Shown here in pieces: positions 15,220 through 18,359 of a stretch of 18,359 nt of DNA; the stretch's first letter is position 1; each line of letters starts with the position of its first letter. The notes beneath the pieces were generated by a model. It did not search any database and was not told the DNA's origin. It saw nothing but the letters and a program-made list of their open reading frames with translations. This DNA is from an uncultured Flavihumibacter sp. (GTDB lineage Bacteria; Bacteroidota; Bacteroidia; Chitinophagales; Chitinophagaceae), in assembly GCA_946482545.1 (NCBI GenBank), contig CAMLRX010000105.1, forward strand, positions 1-18,359, given 5' to 3'. A program made the position numbers and the translations under genes.

Positions 15220-16125
15220 TTACGATGCCGCTTCGTGGTGAAAAGCTTTTTTATATTCACGCGGCGACTTAAACATCACCTGTTTGAACTGGTGGTTGAA
15301 ATGCGAAATATTATTGTACCCGCACATAAAACTGATTTCAGACACCGTAAGGTCATCTTCCAGCAATAACCTGCATGCGTTCCAGACCCGAACCTCCGTA
15401 AGGAACTGGAAATAACTTTTGCGCGTGCGGCTCTTGAAAAAACGGCAAAAAGAATGTGGCGACATGTGCACCAACGCAGCCACTGATTCGAGAGAAATCT
15501 TATCGCCGTAATTGCTCATCGTATAATCGAACACTTTCGATATCCTGGATTGATCGGGAATACTTACATGGTTGGAATACCCGTTGGCAGACAATAACGT
15601 ACCGCTATTTTCTTCTGCCATCCGCTCCAGCAAAGTAAACAGCAGAATAAGCCGTTTCACTGGTGTTGCAGCCACCATTTCCTCCATCAGTCCCGCAACC
15701 TCTTCCGCCAACGCGCCTGTAAGCCGGATGCCATTGCAGGCGGCCTGGAACAATTTCCGGATAGAAGCCGTTTCAGCACTGTTCAGAAAAGTACCCCCCA
15801 TGATGCCGGGTAAAAACTTCACACATACGCTGCCACCGTTATTCATACCCGTTTCATCCAGCACCACCGGTTCGTGGTGGAAACAATGCGGCAGATAAGG
15901 ACCCAGCAAGAATACATCTCCTTTACTGAAACGCCCCGCATGGTCGCCGATCAAACAAACACCTTCTCCCTTTTTCACATACACGATTTCCAGCTCGGGA
16001 TGGCAGTGCCAGTTGTTGGCAAGATCTTCCTCCAACTGCTCACGTACCGCAAGTGTCGCTTCCTGTATGGGCATTGACCACATCAGGTCCTGAGGGATAT
16101 TCGTAAAATGTTTCTGATCCATCAC
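15220..16125 (-). CDS. AraC-family transcriptional regulator with cupin sensor domain
   Basis: A 301-residue regulator. The N-terminal cupin (about 36-85) shows WHCHPELEIVYVKKGEG and FSKGDVFLLGPYLPHCF, the usual sugar-sensing fold. The C-terminal ~100 residues carry two helix-turn-helix units: ISLESVAALVHMSPHSFCRFF (210-230) and LTVSEISFMCGYNNISHFNHQF (259-280), closing with the family FKSPREYKK. It likely activates neighbouring PUL genes on binding a sugar. It is flanked by GH29 (convergent) and the esterase operon (divergent, 770 bases away), so either or both may be targets. No TAnnTTTG promoter is apparent; start ATG at 16125 or the adjacent ATG at 16122. Confidence 0.95.
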   Translation of the reverse strand: MMDQKHFTNIPQDLMWSMPIQEATLAVREQLEEDLANNWHCHPELEIVYVKKGEGVCLIGDHAGRFSKGDVFLLGPYLPHCFHHEPVVLDETGMNNGGSVCVKFLPGIMGGTFLNSAETASIRKLFQAACNGIRLTGALAEEVAGLMEEMVAATPVKRLILLFTLLERMAEENSGTLLSANGYSNHVSIPDQSRISKVFDYTMSNYGDKISLESVAALVHMSPHSFCRFFKSRTRKSYFQFLTEVRVWNACRLLLEDDLTVSEISFMCGYNNISHFNHQFKQVMFKSPREYKKAFHHEAAS

Positions 16126-16272
16126 TTAAAATTTTGAGTTCACTTCCTGCCATCCGTTTTCTAACTTATATCACTCCTTGTACGCAGCAGTCAGACCCGG
16201 ATTATCTTCCAGATCAAGGCACAAGCAATAACGCTTAATTGCTGCCAGGATTTAAATGGTAAAAGAATGCGG

Positions 16273-16299
16273 ACATGTTGCAAGTAAACATTGCAATGT
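16273..16299. promoter_or_regulatory. Paired TTGCAA motifs with a 12-bp palindrome, candidate regulator site
   Basis: ACATTGCAATGT (16288-16299) is a perfect 12-bp palindrome; a related sequence ACATGTTGCAA starts at 16273. The two TTGCAA cores begin 13 bases apart. The location, about 150 bases upstream of the AraC-type gene, would suit autoregulation, but no experimental motif supports it. Confidence 0.3.
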
Positions 16300-16710
16300 A
16301 TCATCCTGAACATGCGGCTGTTTTTATAAAGAAGAAGCGGGAAAAACGCCACAGAAAATGGCTGGAGATATAGCATTGGCAAATCGTTTATTATGAACAT
16401 AGCGGCAACCAGTGTAGCATTCGTTTATACATATCCGTCTTAACGTGTATTCACCCCACGATTCCATAAAAAAGAAAAGGAACTACACCAATCACAAAAC
16501 ACACATAAATGCTGCAAAAGCAACCTTGAGACCACAACAAATTTATCGCCATCTCATTAGCTATCTTTATCCTAAACAGACTTTCTATTATACAAAAGAG
16601 ACCCTTCCCCTTAACCACAAAGCGCACAGCACACCTTCACAAGAGAATTAACTTATGGCATAAAACACCATAACGTTCATCAGCAGTAACCCCTGCTTTC
16701 CGAAAAAAAA

Positions 16711-16741
16711 TTTGCAGGAACCAATCAAAACAATAGTTTTG
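16711..16741 (+). promoter_or_regulatory. Consensus Bacteroidota promoter of the esterase operon
   Basis: TTTG (16711-16714), a 19-base spacer, then TAGTTTTG (16734-16741), an exact match to TTTG-N19-TAnnTTTG, the housekeeping-type promoter of Bacteroidota. It is the best promoter in the window. The start site should fall a few bases downstream, inside the LacI-type operator. Confidence 0.75.
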
Positions 16742-16753
16742 AAACCGATTGCA
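16740..16753 (+). promoter_or_regulatory. LacI-family-type operator overlapping the esterase promoter
   Basis: TGAAACCGATTGCA matches TGnAAnCGnTTnCA at all ten fixed positions. Its first two bases are the last two of the -7 element, so a bound repressor would cover the transcription start. It shares 12 of 14 bases with the reverse complement of the GH43 site (6098-6111), and both read AACCGATT-n-CATTTT towards their gene. Confidence 0.7.
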
Positions 16754-16841
16754 TTTTAGGAGTACGGGAATTTCTCCAGGAATAGTTCAGGACCTGCCTT
16801 GCCAGTTACGCCAATGAATCCACCACTTTATTTAACCATAA

Positions 16842-18044
<1,203 letters not shown>

Positions 18045-18073
18045 ACCAACTATTCCCTCAAAAACGATCCGCC

Positions 18074-18359
18074 ATGCGCCCACACCATTTTCTTGTATGC
18101 GTAGTAATCCTTATTTCCGGTTCACTCCTGGCCCAGCCACCCAGAGGGCCGATGGTGATTTCACCACAGGTCCATCCTGATAAGAAAGTCACTTTCCGAT
18201 ACCTGGCCCCACTGGCAAAAGAAGTAAAGCTGAGCGCCCAGTTCGAGAAAGCCCCGCTTTCCATGACCAAAGATTCCATCGGCATTTGGAGCGTAACTAC
18301 CAACTCGGTAAAGCCAGATATCTATCCCTACAGCTTTGTAGTAGATGGCATTACCGTGA
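18074..18359 (+). CDS. Second CE1-type esterase, N-terminal part (3' truncated by window edge)
   Basis: An open frame from the ATG at 18074 runs off the window, giving 95 codons. It has a signal peptide (MRPHHFLVCVVILISGSLLA, then QPPRG) and an E-set domain (VTFRYLAPLAKEVKLSAQFE, GIWSVTTNSVKPDIYPYSF, VVDGITV) like the gene before it. The catalytic part is outside the window, so the esterase call rests on the shared N-terminal domain and tandem position. It starts 29 bases after the previous stop with no terminator between, so both belong to one operon. Confidence 0.75.
   Translation, partial: MRPHHFLVCVVILISGSLLAQPPRGPMVISPQVHPDKKVTFRYLAPLAKEVKLSAQFEKAPLSMTKDSIGIWSVTTNSVKPDIYPYSFVVDGITV

Noticed and set aside
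16445..16651. 68-codon plus-strand frame in the divergent spacer
   Set aside because: Lys/His/Thr-rich low-complexity product in non-coding-looking DNA, no start signals.

Overview
The window looks like a chromosomal segment of a Bacteroidota member, most likely family Chitinophagaceae or a close relative (inferred, since no marker gene is present). The grounds are a SusC/SusD pair, a FecR-type anti-sigma factor with a DUF4974-like C-terminus, an ECF sigma factor of the SusC-linked kind, a DUF1573 protein, weak Shine-Dalgarno sequences, and promoter elements of the Bacteroidota type (-33 TTTG, -7 TAnnTTTG).

Layout. Positions 1-4500 are housekeeping: the end of a DUF1573 protein (+), an 780-bp ATTCA-rich spacer, a class I/II PLP aminotransferase (+), an Amt ammonium transporter (+), a hairpin-rich spacer, and a tRNA-Met(CAT) (-) with its own promoter and terminator. 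From about 4600 to the right edge lies a polysaccharide utilization locus (PUL). On the minus strand, in order of transcription, are an ECF sigma factor, a FecR anti-sigma factor, a SusC receptor with an N-terminal STN signalling domain, SusD, and, behind an intrinsic terminator, a GH43 enzyme with a CBM6-like module. On the plus strand are a GH29 alpha-L-fucosidase-family enzyme with a Tat-like leader and, further right, two tandem CE1/esterase-D-family esterases (the second cut by the window edge). An AraC-type regulator with a cupin sensor domain sits between them on the minus strand, sharing a bidirectional terminator with the GH29 gene.

How it works together (inference from family knowledge): SusC/SusD import an oligosaccharide, and the STN domain reports transport to FecR, which frees the sigma factor to transcribe the import genes. 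GH43 (arabinofuranosidase/xylosidase-like), CE1 esterases (feruloyl or acetyl esterases) and GH29 (fucosidase) suggest a decorated plant hemicellulose such as a complex arabinoxylan.

The most notable non-coding signal is a pair of near-identical LacI-family-type operators (TGnAAnCGnTTnCA), one upstream of GH43 and one overlapping a consensus-quality promoter upstream of the esterases. No LacI-type regulator is encoded in the window. This suggests the enzyme genes on the two strands form one regulon, separate from the sigma/anti-sigma-controlled import genes.
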